Shown: one piece after another, positions 42,164 through 53,130 of the stretch
How positions within the stretch are numbered: the first letter of the stretch is position 1
How the letters are laid out: each line of letters begins with the position of its first letter
NCBI GenBank assembly: GCA_014281115.1
Contig: JACONQ010000009.1
Location: 620,001-684,000 of the forward strand
DNA from: Laburnicola sp. R22_1
Lineage: Eukaryota; Ascomycota; Dothideomycetes; Pleosporales; Didymosphaeriaceae
DNA length: 64,000 nucleotides
Direction: 5' to 3'
Translations under genes and position numbers: made by a program
Notes under the pieces: generated by a model
The model's input: only the letters and a program-made list of their open reading frames with translations
Told to the model about the DNA's origin: nothing
Database searches by the model: none

Positions 42164-42873
42164 ATGGAATCTAACGTCTCTACGACCACACAACCGCCCG
42201 GAAGACAACTCTTGTGCGAGAGTCTAAATACCACTCCGGAGCTCTGTGATATTGCTCGCCAGGTCGCGTTGCATCTAGAAAATTCATCATCTCTTAACGT
42301 AACGTGGGAAAATATGGAGCCCAAGATAGCGGAAGTGTTCAGGGTTAAGTGGATGCAAGAATTCGATAATCTAGTTAATGGGGTCCTCAAAATCGCAGTA
42401 TGTGAGACTCTATCCTATATTAGTATATATCTTCCTACTTGCTAATCATATTGCAGGCCCCTAAAGTGAAAGAGATAGTGGCTGGAATTGAAGGAGCAAC
42501 GATAATAAAGCCGAAGAAGGGAGACCCTACGGCAGGGATTCTTTTAATAAACGAAGCCATGCTTAAGACAAGACAAGACGAGTTCCATATTGTTCTACCG
42601 CTTCCAATTTCCGAGCAGGCATACAACCGAATCATCCGCCGTATCCAAGAACTCCTTCCAACCCTTCAGTACAATGCATACACGCCGGAGGATACAAAGC
42701 TTTTGCTTCAGAGCAACGCGGATAGGGAGATCACCAAAGAGTTGGCGTTTATGCCGGATCACGTCTATATAAATTTCGAGGCTGTCCGCTACAGAACAAG
42801 TCCACCGCTGCGGCTATTCCTTATAATACCGGTTTTTATTTTCCGAGCGACGGAAGAGGAACACATTGACTAA
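42164..42873 (+). CDS. Hypothetical protein, 216 aa, two exons
   Basis: Exons 42164-42397 and 42457-42873 join in phase 0 across a 59-bp intron with textbook signals (GTATGT donor, TGCTAAT branch, TTGCAG acceptor). The N-terminal half is polar and helical (LCDIARQVALHLENSSSL, EVFRVKWMQEFDNLV). The C-terminal half has alternating segments such as VKEIVAGIEGATIIKPKKGD and EFHIVLPLPISEQAYNRIIR. No family recognised. It stands right of the Tc1-like element, divergent in composition from transposons, and is undamaged. Confidence 0.65.
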
Positions 42874-43166
42874 GGGGTGCCGAACATGCTGGCGAAATAA
42901 TCCAGTGTTGGTCCATCTTCCGAGAATTCGACGAAGGTGGAGGGTAGCTCATAGCTAGGCGTTGGCTGCTTCGGGTGGTCTAGTAGCAGTATGTTAGCGA
43001 AAATGCAATGGCGGTTGCCGTCTAGAAGTACCTTCTGTGCCTCTACCACTTCCCGCCGTGAAACGTTGCGTTTCCGGTAACGCCTGAGACAGACAGTCGA
43101 GACTCGCTCCCAATGAGCTGCTTCTTGTGTGACGGATTTTAGGTGATTACGTCAGCGGTGCTGTGA
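42874..43166. other. Spacer
   Basis: Nothing recognised. A 14-base word, GTGATTACGTCAGC, occurs twice in tandem (43144-43176), overlapping the stop of the next gene. Confidence 0.4.
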
Positions 43167-43666
43167 TTACGTCAGCGCCTTGGCCCGTGCTCTACTCAGG
43201 AGTATACGGGGCTCCCATAGCTCAATAGTTACAATCAACAATTGCCTCAACTTTCGACTAAGGATCTCAACGCTCCAACATCTTGCTTGAGTGGTCTGAG
43301 AGTCGTCTCTGACGGGATCTTCCTGGCTTGCCCCGAACTCGCCTGCGATAGGAGGTGCCTGTTGCCCTGCGGTCTGGACCCCTTGGGCCCTGTTTGGTTC
43401 CTCCGGTAGGGAGCTCCGTTTTGCCTCCGGTTTGATTACTTAGCAAAACGGAGTTGTAAACGGAGCCGTGTTTGGTTTTGTAACGCCGTTTTGAAGCCGT
43501 ACCGGATGCCGTTTTGCGTACCGGAGCTTGGCAATAAAACATCCTTGCTAGCCTGAAAAAGCCCACTTTCTACTTTTTTAGGCCAAACGGAGTTTCCAGT
43601 GTAGCTACAGATGCCTGAGGGCACCTGTAGCTGTACCGGAGTACTTTGACGGCGTCACGTGCGGCC

Positions 43667-44907
43667 ATGTCGAATCGTTTGAGCCAACCTATGATGATGG
43701 CCGTAGTGGGTGCCCTTAGCAGCGTCGTAGCTGTCCTAGCCCACCAGCTGGATAACAAAGCCAGGCCCACGGGCGTCAGATCCCGTTCAAACGATCAAGG
43801 GAGGGGTGCGCGGTGGCTGGATGACTGCCTGGGCGACCCAACTCAGCTATTTCAGGAGACACGACTCCGGCCGGCGGCGTGGCATGTACTTATCGAGTAC
43901 ATGAAATCCTATGAGCTCGTCGGCGACGGCAGGATCTCCATGGAGGAGAAGATCCTTACCTTTTTGTATATTTGCAGCAACGGGGCTTCATGGCGTAACA
44001 CTATGCGTAAAGTAGGGCATTCGATGGAGTCGATAAGTCGGTAAGTAACCTAGCGGTAAGGGTGAACTGGGTTGACGATTATAGTAATTTTCATGAGGTA
44101 CTTGACGCCCTGTTGCCGCTGTACAAGGACGTCGTCAAGTCCCCAGAGGACGTACATGAGGTGCCGGAGAGGATAAGAGATGACCCAAAAAGATACCCAT
44201 TTTTCGAGGACTGTATCGGAGCTCTGGACGGCACCCAGATTGCAATCCATGTGCCTGTCGCCGCCCAAAGGCGTTATCGAAATCGCCATGGAGATCTTAC
44301 GCAAAACGTCCTCGCCGTCGTCGATTTTGACATGAATTTCATGTACTTATTGCCCGGGTGGGAGGGCAGCGCTCATGACGGCAGGGTACTGAAAAGCGCT
44401 CGGGATAAGGGCTTTGCAGCTCCTCCAGGCAAGTACTTTGTCGCCGACGCTGGGTACGTCAATAGCAATGATATAATGGTGCCGTATCGCGGCGTACCGT
44501 ACCATCTCCGAGAGATTTATGAGGTGGGGATGAGCCCGGCGACGCCGCAAGAGTTGTTCAATTATCGCCATTCGAGCCTGAGAAATATTGTGGAGCGTTG
44601 TTTTGGTGTTTTCAAAAGGCGCTGGCGGATTTTTGACAGGCCACATGAGTTCGATATTAAGACTCAGGTCAAGCTTGTGTACGCCCTGGCTGCCCTCCAT
44701 AATCTCATCAATTTGGTGTACAAAGTTGACGAGGATCTTGATGAGATGGAGGAGTATGAGCGTGAGGGCTCAGAGCACCTGCGGCGCGACGCCGAAACCG
44801 ATGGGGATTTTGACGCCGGCGACCCTGGGATAGAGGAGCGGCGGGATCGTATAGCAGAGGACATGTGGGAGCAGTATATAACTGCTCGCAGAGTCGTATA
44901 TAGTTGA
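43667..44907 (+). CDS. PIF/Harbinger transposase
   Basis: Exons 43667-44040 and 44085-44907 join in frame across a 44-bp intron (GTAAGT..TTATAG), giving 398 residues. The catalytic DDE_4 domain shows CIGALDGTQIAIHVP (first Asp), MYLLPGWEGSAHDGRVLKSA (second Asp in HDGRVL), FVADAGY and FNYRHSSLRNIVERCFGVFK with Glu, then the usual KRRWRI. The N-terminus has a hydrophobic start (MMMAVVGALSSVVAVLAHQL) and a helix-turn-helix-like region (EKILTFLYICSNGASWRNTM). It cuts the element out and inserts it at three-base targets, working with the Myb-like partner. No damage seen. Confidence 0.92.
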
Positions 44908-45017
44908 GTAATTGGGTAGGTGGGCAGAGAGGTGGGCGAGTTGATGAGCAAAAGTTTGGTGTTAAGAAATTGAAAAAGTACGCTAGCGTCAGTTTAGTAG
45001 AGCGGTCGTCCTGAGAT

Positions 45018-46325
45018 TCATTGTAATTTATAGTGATTTGGAGTAAGATTCACTAAAAGTATAAATTTTGCGGGCAAATCTTGGTCTTGGCGGAACAAAA
45101 ATCTTATAAAAAGTACTCTAGATGAACTGAGGGACGACGGCCCTCCTAAGGTGAAAACTCGCGCTGCGCACGCGCCACTATCGTCAGTCTTGGCATGAAG
45201 TTGAGCTTTTTTGTCAATTTTGACGCTCAACTCTCCATCCCCCACCCACTCTAACGACTCTATTTTCTCCTGTAACTCGTCCCGCAGAGTCTCCTTGTTG
45301 TCAAAAGCGGTGGAGTTAAGTATAACGTTGCAGCGGTGCTTTATCCAGGCCTTCTGCGCGCTGCGCGATTTCATACTGAGGAAGACTTTGGCGTCAAACT
45401 CGTCCTTAAAACCCTCGAGGATAGGGTACTTGAGTCGATCATCCAGCGACTGGTAAGCCTCTATAAACTGTACAATAGCGTCTTGCTGATAGTCCCTAGA
45501 GTTGACTGCAACGAGCTCTGAGATCGCCGACGTCAAATGGTCAATTCTTTGGCCCATACGCTCCTCCGACGTCGTCTTATTTTTCGCCCGCTTCTCCTGG
45601 TTCCTGAGTAACCTGGTGCCCGCGCGTTTACGACGCCCACCTGAGGCCTCACTGCCTGACGTCTCCATCGAAAAGTCGTCCTCAACTGACGTCGCCGGCT
45701 CCGATTGTGTCTCAAGGAAGTCGTCAATTGTGGTGGCGTCCTCACCCGTGGCGGAATAGCCTTCGAACAACTTCTCATGCAACTCAGGGAAATCCAGAGG
45801 TCTCCTTCTATACTTTCTAGCCTCCTTGTGGGCATGAAAGTACGAGTCAAGTACGGGCGCGTCGGCGACGACCCTCCCATCTTCATACGAGAAGCCTGAT
45901 TGACGGAGGAGCTCCGACCAGATTCTGTACTCCTTCTTACAGCTGTCGTACTTATCCTTGACCTGTTTTACGGTCACCAGCTCAGTGGCAACTTCAGCCA
46001 CCTTATCGCGGGCGTACGTCCACGCCTCAGGTTTGAACTTATTATCCGCGCGATGGCCAGCGTCAGCCTGGTCGCTGAGGGCCTCTAGTAAAGCCTCTAG
46101 CATCGTGGTGCTCCACATGAGCTTTTTGGCCTTATTTCCATCGGGGGTGGGTGACGGCGACCATGTCACGGCTCGCGACGACGCTCGGGACTCTGCAGAC
46201 GACGGCGACGGTGACGGTGAGGATGAGGGCGCTGACGGCGACGACGACGACGACGACAGGGCCTCAGCTGCGAGGCGCTGGAGAACCTTATGGCGTATTA
46301 AACCTTGCGATGGAGTTTGCAACAT
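45018..46325 (-). CDS. Myb/SANT-like DNA-binding protein of the Harbinger element
   Basis: 435 residues from ATG 46325. After a Ser run encoded by a GAC-type microsatellite (about 46235-46260) comes a Myb_DNA-bind_3-like trihelix: WSTTMLEALLEALSDQADAG, then KPEAWTYARDKVAEVATELV, then QVKDKYDSCKKEYRIWSELL, the pattern of fungal and plant Harbinger partner proteins. A basic stretch GGRRKRAGTRLL follows, then a helical C-terminal half (AIVQFIEAYQSLDDRLKYPI). It probably binds the element ends and helps bring the transposase into the nucleus. Its last 60 codons look less conserved and might be read-through after a lost stop. Confidence 0.88.
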   Translation of the reverse strand: MLQTPSQGLIRHKVLQRLAAEALSSSSSSPSAPSSSPSPSPSSAESRASSRAVTWSPSPTPDGNKAKKLMWSTTMLEALLEALSDQADAGHRADNKFKPEAWTYARDKVAEVATELVTVKQVKDKYDSCKKEYRIWSELLRQSGFSYEDGRVVADAPVLDSYFHAHKEARKYRRRPLDFPELHEKLFEGYSATGEDATTIDDFLETQSEPATSVEDDFSMETSGSEASGGRRKRAGTRLLRNQEKRAKNKTTSEERMGQRIDHLTSAISELVAVNSRDYQQDAIVQFIEAYQSLDDRLKYPILEGFKDEFDAKVFLSMKSRSAQKAWIKHRCNVILNSTAFDNKETLRDELQEKIESLEWVGDGELSVKIDKKAQLHAKTDDSGACAARVFTLGGPSSLSSSRVLFIRFLFRQDQDLPAKFILLVNLTPNHYKLQ

Positions 46326-47355
46326 GGTTTTTACAATACAATCACTAAAAATTAACAAAGGTAGCTAGGAGCCAACACCAGGACGACGATGGATAACGGA
46401 GACGTGCCAAACAGTACTCCGTTTGATCTATGCCTGTCAGCCAAGCCGCCGTCGAAAACCCCTGTACGCCTCGGCGGCTTACTCGGCGATTACCTGTACA
46501 AAACGGAGTAGAAAACGGAATCGAAACCAAACAGGCCCTTGGAAGCTGAGCTCTGGAATCAGATGGGTCGTGTTCGGGTTTCCCGCTGTGCCTGGAGTCG
46601 AAGCCGCTCTCGTGGCTTCAGAGTCAGACCTTCGTCTCTTCTGTGCACGCCGAAGAGTATCTGGCTGGTCCAACCCCGCAGCATCGTTGCATCGGGTCGG
46701 GTCGACGACCCTAAGGCCCACATTTTTGGTGTGGCCTGCGCACGATAAGTAAGAGGGAAACGAAGTAGAGGAAAGATAGAGGTACCTTCGGCTCTGCCAT
46801 CCTCGGACAGAGGAATGGTGCCCGGCCCGACTGAAACTTCAGCACTACCGAGGCCCGATAGCTGATGTAACATGATTGCGTTGACTTCACCCAGGATTCT
46901 CCCTTCCCGGTCCTCCTCACGACCGCCTCTAGGGCTACAACCCGCACCTCCGGCTCCCGAAGCATCCTCCGTGGGGGGCGGTTCTGCGGTGGCAGCTTCT
47001 GCTTGCTGACTGCTTCCGGTCGCATCGTATTCTGGATGATAGCCTCCGCCTCCAACCGTTTCCGGGTTGGCTTCCGTGTTCAAGCCCACCCCATCACCCA
47101 AATGCACACTTGCTTGTCCGGGAGGTAATGGAGTTGAGAATGCTTGCTGCCAAGGGGAGTCCACAGCTGCGGCTCTCATCGTAGCCAACCTTATTGGTCG
47201 CTCGTTTATTGGCAGCAGCAGTCCCTCCGGAGCGAAGCTCCCTTCCTGTACTTCTTCGTTCCCAAACTTGTCTGCGACGGGTGATTCCTGCCTTTGCAAA
47301 ACTGAACGTAGACTATAGCAAATTTAGCGTAGAACATTCCCGGCATCTTCATCTC

Positions 47356-48350
47356 TTACTTGAGAGTGCGCTCCCAACTTATTATAACTTCTAGGACTGT
47401 AAACCCAACGCAACACGCACCGCTAGGTGGCCGGTACTTCGGTTTGCACAATTCGCCGACTATGTAAGCTAAGCTCTTGGGGTGATTGATCTTCGCGTAG
47501 AGGTATGGACGATGAGGTGCGCCTCCCGTTAACGTAAGCACTCCATTGTTAGATGCAATCAAAGAAGGCACGTACAGAAAAGGCATAACGTCGTTGCTTG
47601 AGCCCACGTCCAACCCTTCTGAACGAGCTCCCCCATTAATTCCCTGTTCATCCATTCTGCACCGTCCCGAATTCGCTTCATGTACCACTCAGAGCCATTT
47701 CCAACTATCTCAATCATCATAGTAGTGATAACTGTCCGTGGAACGAGATGCAGCCTTTCCAGCACGGCGAAATACGAGAGAACACAGAGCAAGTACATCC
47801 GGGCGGCCGCCAGTGAGAGAGAAGCATTCTTGATGAGATGGGCGGCTCGGTGAGCATGCTGCTTTGCTCTGTCAACGATCGATTCTCCTTGTTCCGGCGT
47901 CGGTGTAAAGAGTTGCCCAATTGGCTCGTGGATGGATGCAGACGGCGTTTGGATGCTCAATTGCCGCAATTTGTCAAATTTTTCATTCCACTCTTGCGCA
48001 GAGGGGGCTTCTGCTACAAACGATCTGGCAGCAGGTTCCCAGTCTGGTGGCTGTGGTTTCGGTTTCTTTTTGGGCGGGCTGCGGTCGACAGAGTCCGGTT
48101 TTCTCTTACTACTGCTTGATGGGTCGACCAGAATGATCTGAAAGCCATCGGGCGTGGAAGAAGTTCTTTCCTGACGCTGGCTCGGCTCGGGTGGTTCGAT
48201 CTGGACAGGCTGAGTCGTCGCGCTGAGGACAAGCAGCTCTCGGTCGACTAATTCACGCGACTCCACCGGAATTAGACAGCAGCGTGCGTGATGATGTTCG
48301 TAGACTCTGAGAATAGCTTTTAATCGGCCGACCTCGTCAGAGTCGACCAT
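47356..48350 (-). CDS. Hypothetical protein, two exons
   Basis: From ATG 48350 the frame runs to about 47576, where a GTACGT donor with a TCTAAC branch site and an AG at 47523 would join it in frame to 47522-47356, giving 313 residues. A shorter 35-nt intron with the same donor is also in frame. Without splicing the frame stops at 47559. Sequence: helical start (DEVGRLKAILRVYEHHHARC), a basic Pro/Lys linker that may be a nuclear signal (RSPPKKKPKPQPPDWEPA), a helical block (SLAAARMYLLCVLSYFAVLE) and a C-terminal YLYAKINHPKSLAYIVGELC. Family not recognised. The distance to the neighbouring gene on the same strand is only about 180 bp. Confidence 0.55.
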
Positions 48351-49853
48351 ATTCCAATGAACGCCGGTTAGATGAGCAATGGAAAGAACCCGACCCAGGA
48401 CATCGAAGGGGTACGCTAACCCCTTTGGCCAAAACAAAAGTTTTGGCCAAAGTCGTTAGCGTCACGCTACCTCCATTTTCCCTCCAGGGCTCCTACGACC
48501 GCGTCATGACCCAGGCCTCAGCCATACACCCTGGAAAGCTTTGGCGAGACATTAAGCTTCCGCACATCCTCCTTCTCGCCGCTAAACCTGCGGAAGCATA
48601 GCCGATCCTATGCTGAAAGCATAACTAATACCACAGCTGCCGGCTGGAAGTAACCCGTGCCCCCGAAAAGCAAAAGTTGCTCGCTTTTGCAAGACCGATC
48701 CAGTCAAGGAAATCGGCCACTTCCTGGGAGCGAGCGAGTGAGTGAGGCCGATCCTCCACGATATATCATGTACGTCCTCCCTAACGAGGCTGGAGACGTC
48801 CCTCACTCCTTCATCGGTTGCCTTCTGCCTGCTCTTTGGCCTCATCGTGCCGTTCCGCTTTCGTCCTTCACTAGCTGCCTTCCTGCAAGTTCCTATCGCC
48901 TGCATCCACACTCTGCAATGCGTCTACTAGCATCGAGTGTCGTTCCAATCCAGCTGGGACCCGTTGCCAGGTCGCATGACGTTGCGCCAGAACCTTAAAC
49001 ATCAGCTCTAAAGATGGGGTTTATTGAATGCGACTGCCGGCCGGGCAGTAAACCTCATGAAGGAGTATGTTTCCTTGTACGAATGCGCAGCCAGTCTAAC
49101 CCACTTAGAAAGGAATTTTGGTCACCAAAGAGATCGCTGTTGACGACGGGACCATGTACTATCACCGTGCTGATGGTCGCAAGGAGGGGTACACCCGGAT
49201 TGTATCCGGCGGAACATGGACTTATCAGAAGATATCCCTTCCAGATCAAGTTGAAGCGTAGAACGCCTGTATAATTCCATTCAAAAGCATTCACTTTGCC
49301 CCCTTCTTCTCCGCGACCCACCATGTGTGGTGCTAGCCGGCTGCAAAGAGGCAAGGAGAAGATACCTCCTCGGGCCTACAGTTTTCTCTGTAGCCTTCAT
49401 TTTTATTATACGTTCCCCATCTACAAAAACCAAGTTCGACTTCTACATATATAACAGCTTTTTCGGAAGTTATATGGGCACTGGTTCACTGATAGCGCTT
49501 TCGCTGACGCATAGAAAGTTGAACTTGTTATCTGTACGTCGTAGTAGGCGGCATTTGCTTTCTGTTGCTATAGCTCCGATTCTCCGCTATTTTAAAATGC
49601 ATAAAACTGAGGTTTCTCCTGCATTTTGCATATCCACGATAATGGCTGCATGAAGATAAGTGTGGTCTAGACCGAATTGCGGATGCAACAAGACGAAACC
49701 GTACGCATCCTCGAAGCCTATCACCATCGCATTGATGCTATTAGTAATTCTGGGTGACATTGAGGATTCCTCCGAGAAAAATTCGAGCCGCTTTATTTAT
49801 ATGCTAGTCTTCGATCATATTCCCTCACTCTGTTCTGCTGGAAGGCAATACCC
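48351..49853. other. Spacer with a 50-bp palindrome
   Basis: No supported gene. Contains a near-perfect palindrome at 48413-48462 (separate entry). Open frames (for example 48582-48911 minus) have no recognisable motif. Confidence 0.45.
48413..48462. repeat. Near-perfect 50-bp palindrome
   Basis: Arms ACGCTAAC-CC-CTTTGGCCAAAAC and GTTTTGGCCAAAG-TC-GTTAGCGT pair over 21 of 23 positions around a 4-base AAAA loop. It lies about 60 bp upstream of the start of the 47356-48350 gene. It could form a cruciform or be a very short inverted-repeat element; too long to be a normal transcription-factor site. Confidence 0.85.
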
Positions 49854-52669
49854 ATGGAGCGCTATGCGTACGTCTGCGACAACGAGCCGTGGGACCTCGC
49901 CCGCACCGTGAGCCCCGTCCTCGTCGTCCTGCAATACGCGTACCCCGTATTTCTGCTCCTCTTTTTCCTCGTCGCCTTTACCGTCCGCAGCATCGCTGCC
50001 TCTAATTCTAACGTCGTCAAACCCACCACCACCGGCCCCGGGGGCAAGCCGCTGCCCGCCACCGACCCCACCCGCAACTTCGTCAAGAAGACGTCCCACG
50101 AAGATATAACGCACTCGCAGAAGCTGCTCTTCACCTGGCTGTCGCTCTTCGCCGCCGCGACCTTCGTGGGCAATGCCACCGTCAGCATTGTCCATGCCGT
50201 CATCGACAACACCGACCGCTGGTGGGCCGGCAACAACGTGGTATGTGCATTTGTGCTTCCGCGCCATGATGCATGCTCCATGCTGACTTGCTCAGATCTA
50301 TCTCATCGGCTCCTTTTTCGTCTACTGCCTGTTCCTCATCTCACTCATCGACTCGAAGCCGTTGCCCACCGCCGCCCACCTCGCGACATGGATCGTGGCC
50401 GCTATGCTTGAGGTTGTACTGATCGCCTTATCGCTTGCCCTCTACACGCATGCGCAGGAGCAACCCACTCTAGATCCCATTAAAGGCTACGTCAGCTGGG
50501 GCGTGACACAGTGGGAGGCGGGCGAGGTGGCCTTCAACTTTCTGCGCATCGTGCTCCTCCTGGCCTTGATCGGGTTTTACCATGCATTCGTGGCACTGCC
50601 CCAGAGAAAGCCTACACACGATTCCGGTAGCGCCAGCGAGACGACTTCGCTGCTTGGGAGCGCTGAGCGGGAAGGTAGCGCGGGAAATGGTCCCGCGAAC
50701 AGCTCCTATGGCTCGGTCCATCCTGTCGCTAGCAAACACCAGCATCGTGAAGGAGCTCCACCCGCTTGGAGCAAACCCACGGGCGTGCCCACGCGCAGCT
50801 GGTGGGAGTACCTCAAGGGCTACAAGGTCTTCTTCCCGTATCTGTGGCCGTCGAAAGACCGCCGCTTGCAGATCATAGTCATCATCTGCTTTGTCATCGT
50901 CCTTCTTCAGCGTGTCGTCAACGTACTCGTTCCCAACCAAATCGGTCGCATTACCGACAGGCTCGAAGATGGATCGAGAGGAAACCCGTGGCAGGCCATT
51001 ATGCTCTTCATCGCTTTTCGGTTCATCCAAGGCAACAACGGCCTGCTTGGAGCGATCCGATCGATGCTCTGGGTCCCAGTGGGGCAGTCTTCCTATCGAG
51101 AATTGTCTGTCGCGGCATTCGAGCACGTGCACAGCCTCAGCTTGGATTTTCATCTTAGCAAGAAGACGGGCGAGGTTCTCTCCGCTCTTGGCAAAGGCAG
51201 CTCTATCAACACCCTTTTGGAGCAGGTGACCTTCCAGGTCGTTCCCATGCTTATCGATCTCGCTGTCGCTGTGGGCTACTTTCTGTACAAGTTCGACGCT
51301 ACTTATGCACTAGTTCTCTGCATTATCACGTTTTGGTACATCTACCTAACTATTCGCATGGCACAATGGCGGGCTGAAATACGCCGCGAAATGGTTAATG
51401 CGGACCGTGAAGAAGATGCTACCAAGTCAGTTTCGACCCCATTACACCGTGTCCTACGTTGCTAACCCGAGCAGGAACGACTCCATGGTATCGTATGAGA
51501 CGGTCAAGTACTTTAACGCCGAGGCGTACGAGTTTAATCGGTATCGCAACGCAGTGCGCAAGTTCCAGGGCGCAGAGTATACGGTTCTGTCCTCGCTTAA
51601 CCTCATGAACGTCTCCCAAAACATGGTTTTCATGCTAGGCCTATTCGTCGTATGCGTCATCGCAGCTCATCAAGTCGTCAAAGGCGAACAAAAGACCAGT
51701 GATTTCTTTACCCTCGTAACGTACATGGGTCAGCTGCAGAGCCCGCTCAATTTCTTTGGGACATTCTACAAAACGATACAATCCGCATTGATCAATTCGG
51801 AGCGTATGCTTGAGCTTTTCAAAGAACAGCCGACAGTCGTGGACAAGCCGGACGCCCAGACACTGCCGTTGTGTGAGGGTGACCTTTGTTTCAAGGGTGT
51901 CCATTTTTCATACGATGAACGCAAGCCCGCCCTCACTGGCTTAGATTTCCATTGGCCACCGGGAACAACGACTGCATTCGTCGGAGAGTCGGGTGGTGGT
52001 AAATCGACCGTTTTCCGTTTGATATATCGTTTCTACAACACACAATCCGGTAGCATCCAGATCGACGGCCGCGAGGTTGAAGACCTCACCATTGACTCCG
52101 TTCGAAGCCACATTGGTATTGTACCCCAGGATACGGTCCTGTTCAACGAATCTCTCATGTATAACCTCAAGTACGCGAACCTAGACGCTTCAGATGAGGA
52201 GGTATATGCTGTTTGCCGTGCTGCAAGTATCCACGAAAAGATCTTGTCCTTCCCGGACCAGTATAATACTAAGGTCGGTGACCGCGGTCTGCGCCTCTCA
52301 GGAGGTGAGAAGCAACGTGTAGCTATTGCCCGCACGATCTTGAAGAATCCACGCATCATTATGCTTGACGAAGCGACCGCTGCTCTTGACACGGGGACGG
52401 AACAACATATCCAGGAAGCCTTCATCACACTAGCACAGGGTCGCACCATGCTTATTATTGCCCACCGACTCAGTACTATCATCCATGCTGATCAGATCCT
52501 TATGCTTCACAAGGGCAAGGTAGCTGAGCGCGGTACCCATGAAGAGCTCCTTGAGAAGAACGGGCGTTATGCCACCATGTGGAAAAAGCAGACCAAAGCA
52601 GATAGATTGCGAGTAGAGTCGAAGAACGGTACCATCGGCCTTGGCAATGGCACCAGCAGCACGAAGTAA
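49854..52669 (+). CDS. hmt1: HMT1-like ABC half-transporter (ABCB/ATM type)
   Basis: Three exons, 49854-50240, 50296-51425 and 51475-52669, join in frame (introns GTATGT..GCTCAG 55 bp and GTCAGT..GAGCAG 49 bp) to 903 residues. The N-terminal 280 residues hold about five extra membrane segments (VLVVLQYAYPVFLLLFFLVA, FVYCLFLISLIDS), a polar linker, then a six-helix ABC membrane domain (LQIIVIICFVIVLLQRVVNV onward) and one nucleotide-binding domain: Walker A GESGGGKST at about 676, Q-loop PQDTVLF, signature LSGGEKQ at about 780, Walker B IIMLDEAT at about 800, switch His836 in AHRLST. This is the layout of fission yeast Hmt1 and animal ABCB6, vacuolar exporters of metal-thiol conjugates or tetrapyrroles. 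All motifs are intact. The symbol is by analogy; the substrate is inferred. Confidence 0.92.
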
Positions 52670-53130
52670 GCTTAGTAGGACATACTCTGCTGACCTTGGG
52701 CCGCATGTACGGAGAAGAACATGGAGTGGATGCATACCTGACGGGGTCAGTTACTCTGAATGTGAGAGCATGCATATACAACAACTTCACAATTGAGACA
52801 AGCGAGTTGAACGAAGGTGGTGCAAAGCGATCAAGGCCTGCACAGTTTCGTACAAGACTTCTAGTGAATTGAGTCTCTCTTTTTTGTTGATCTAAGGCTC
52901 CCCACACGAGACAGCGTAAGGCAGATTAGCAGACATGTTGAGGGACGCGGCGCAGCGGGCATGCACAAACTCTTACGCGAGGGCGGTGCATGTTGCCTGA
53001 GCGGAGCCTTGTCGGTGCCTACGCGCTCACCAGCGAACATCAAAGACACCCTCCATGCCCGTGCTATCGCTTACCACCATATGTTCAACAAGCATATCTT
53101 ACTGAGCGCTCGTAGCAACATACGCATATC
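52670..53130. other. Intergenic, nothing recognised
   Basis: Probably the 3' region of the transporter gene and the promoter of the vWA gene. No repeat or RNA gene seen. Confidence 0.5.

Larger units (their letters stand above)
43386..46538. mobile_element. PIF/Harbinger element, two genes
   Basis: Ends GGCCCTGTTTGGTT (43386) and AACCAAACAGGCCC (46538) mirror each other, and a 3-bp TTG duplication flanks them (43383-43385, 46539-46541), the target size of PIF/Harbinger elements. Inside are the two genes typical of this superfamily in divergent style: a DDE transposase on the plus strand and a Myb/SANT-like protein on the minus strand, 3' ends facing each other. Subterminal regions repeat an AAACGGAGT/ACTCCGTTT word. 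Length 3153 bp, no RIP damage. Confidence 0.9.
43167..47179 (-). pseudogene. Unknown gene interrupted by the Harbinger element
   Basis: With the Harbinger element and one TTG copy removed, an open frame of 268 residues is restored: exon 1 from ATG 47179 to 46786, a 50-bp intron (46736-46785, GTACCT..GCGCAG), exon 2 from 46735 to 46539, resuming at 43382 and ending at TAA 43167-43169. The N-terminal part is Pro/Glu/Gly-rich (PLPPGQASVHLGDGVGL), the middle has a basic LRRAQKRRRSDSEATRAAST motif that may be nuclear, and the tail reads QTTQARCWSVEILSRKLRQL. No family recognised. Coding capacity also extends in frame to 47299, so an upstream exon is possible. Confidence 0.6.

Noticed and set aside
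48582..48911. 109-codon minus-strand ORF
   Set aside because: No motif, Arg/Lys and Ser composition varies as in random GC-balanced DNA, and no start context; left unassigned.
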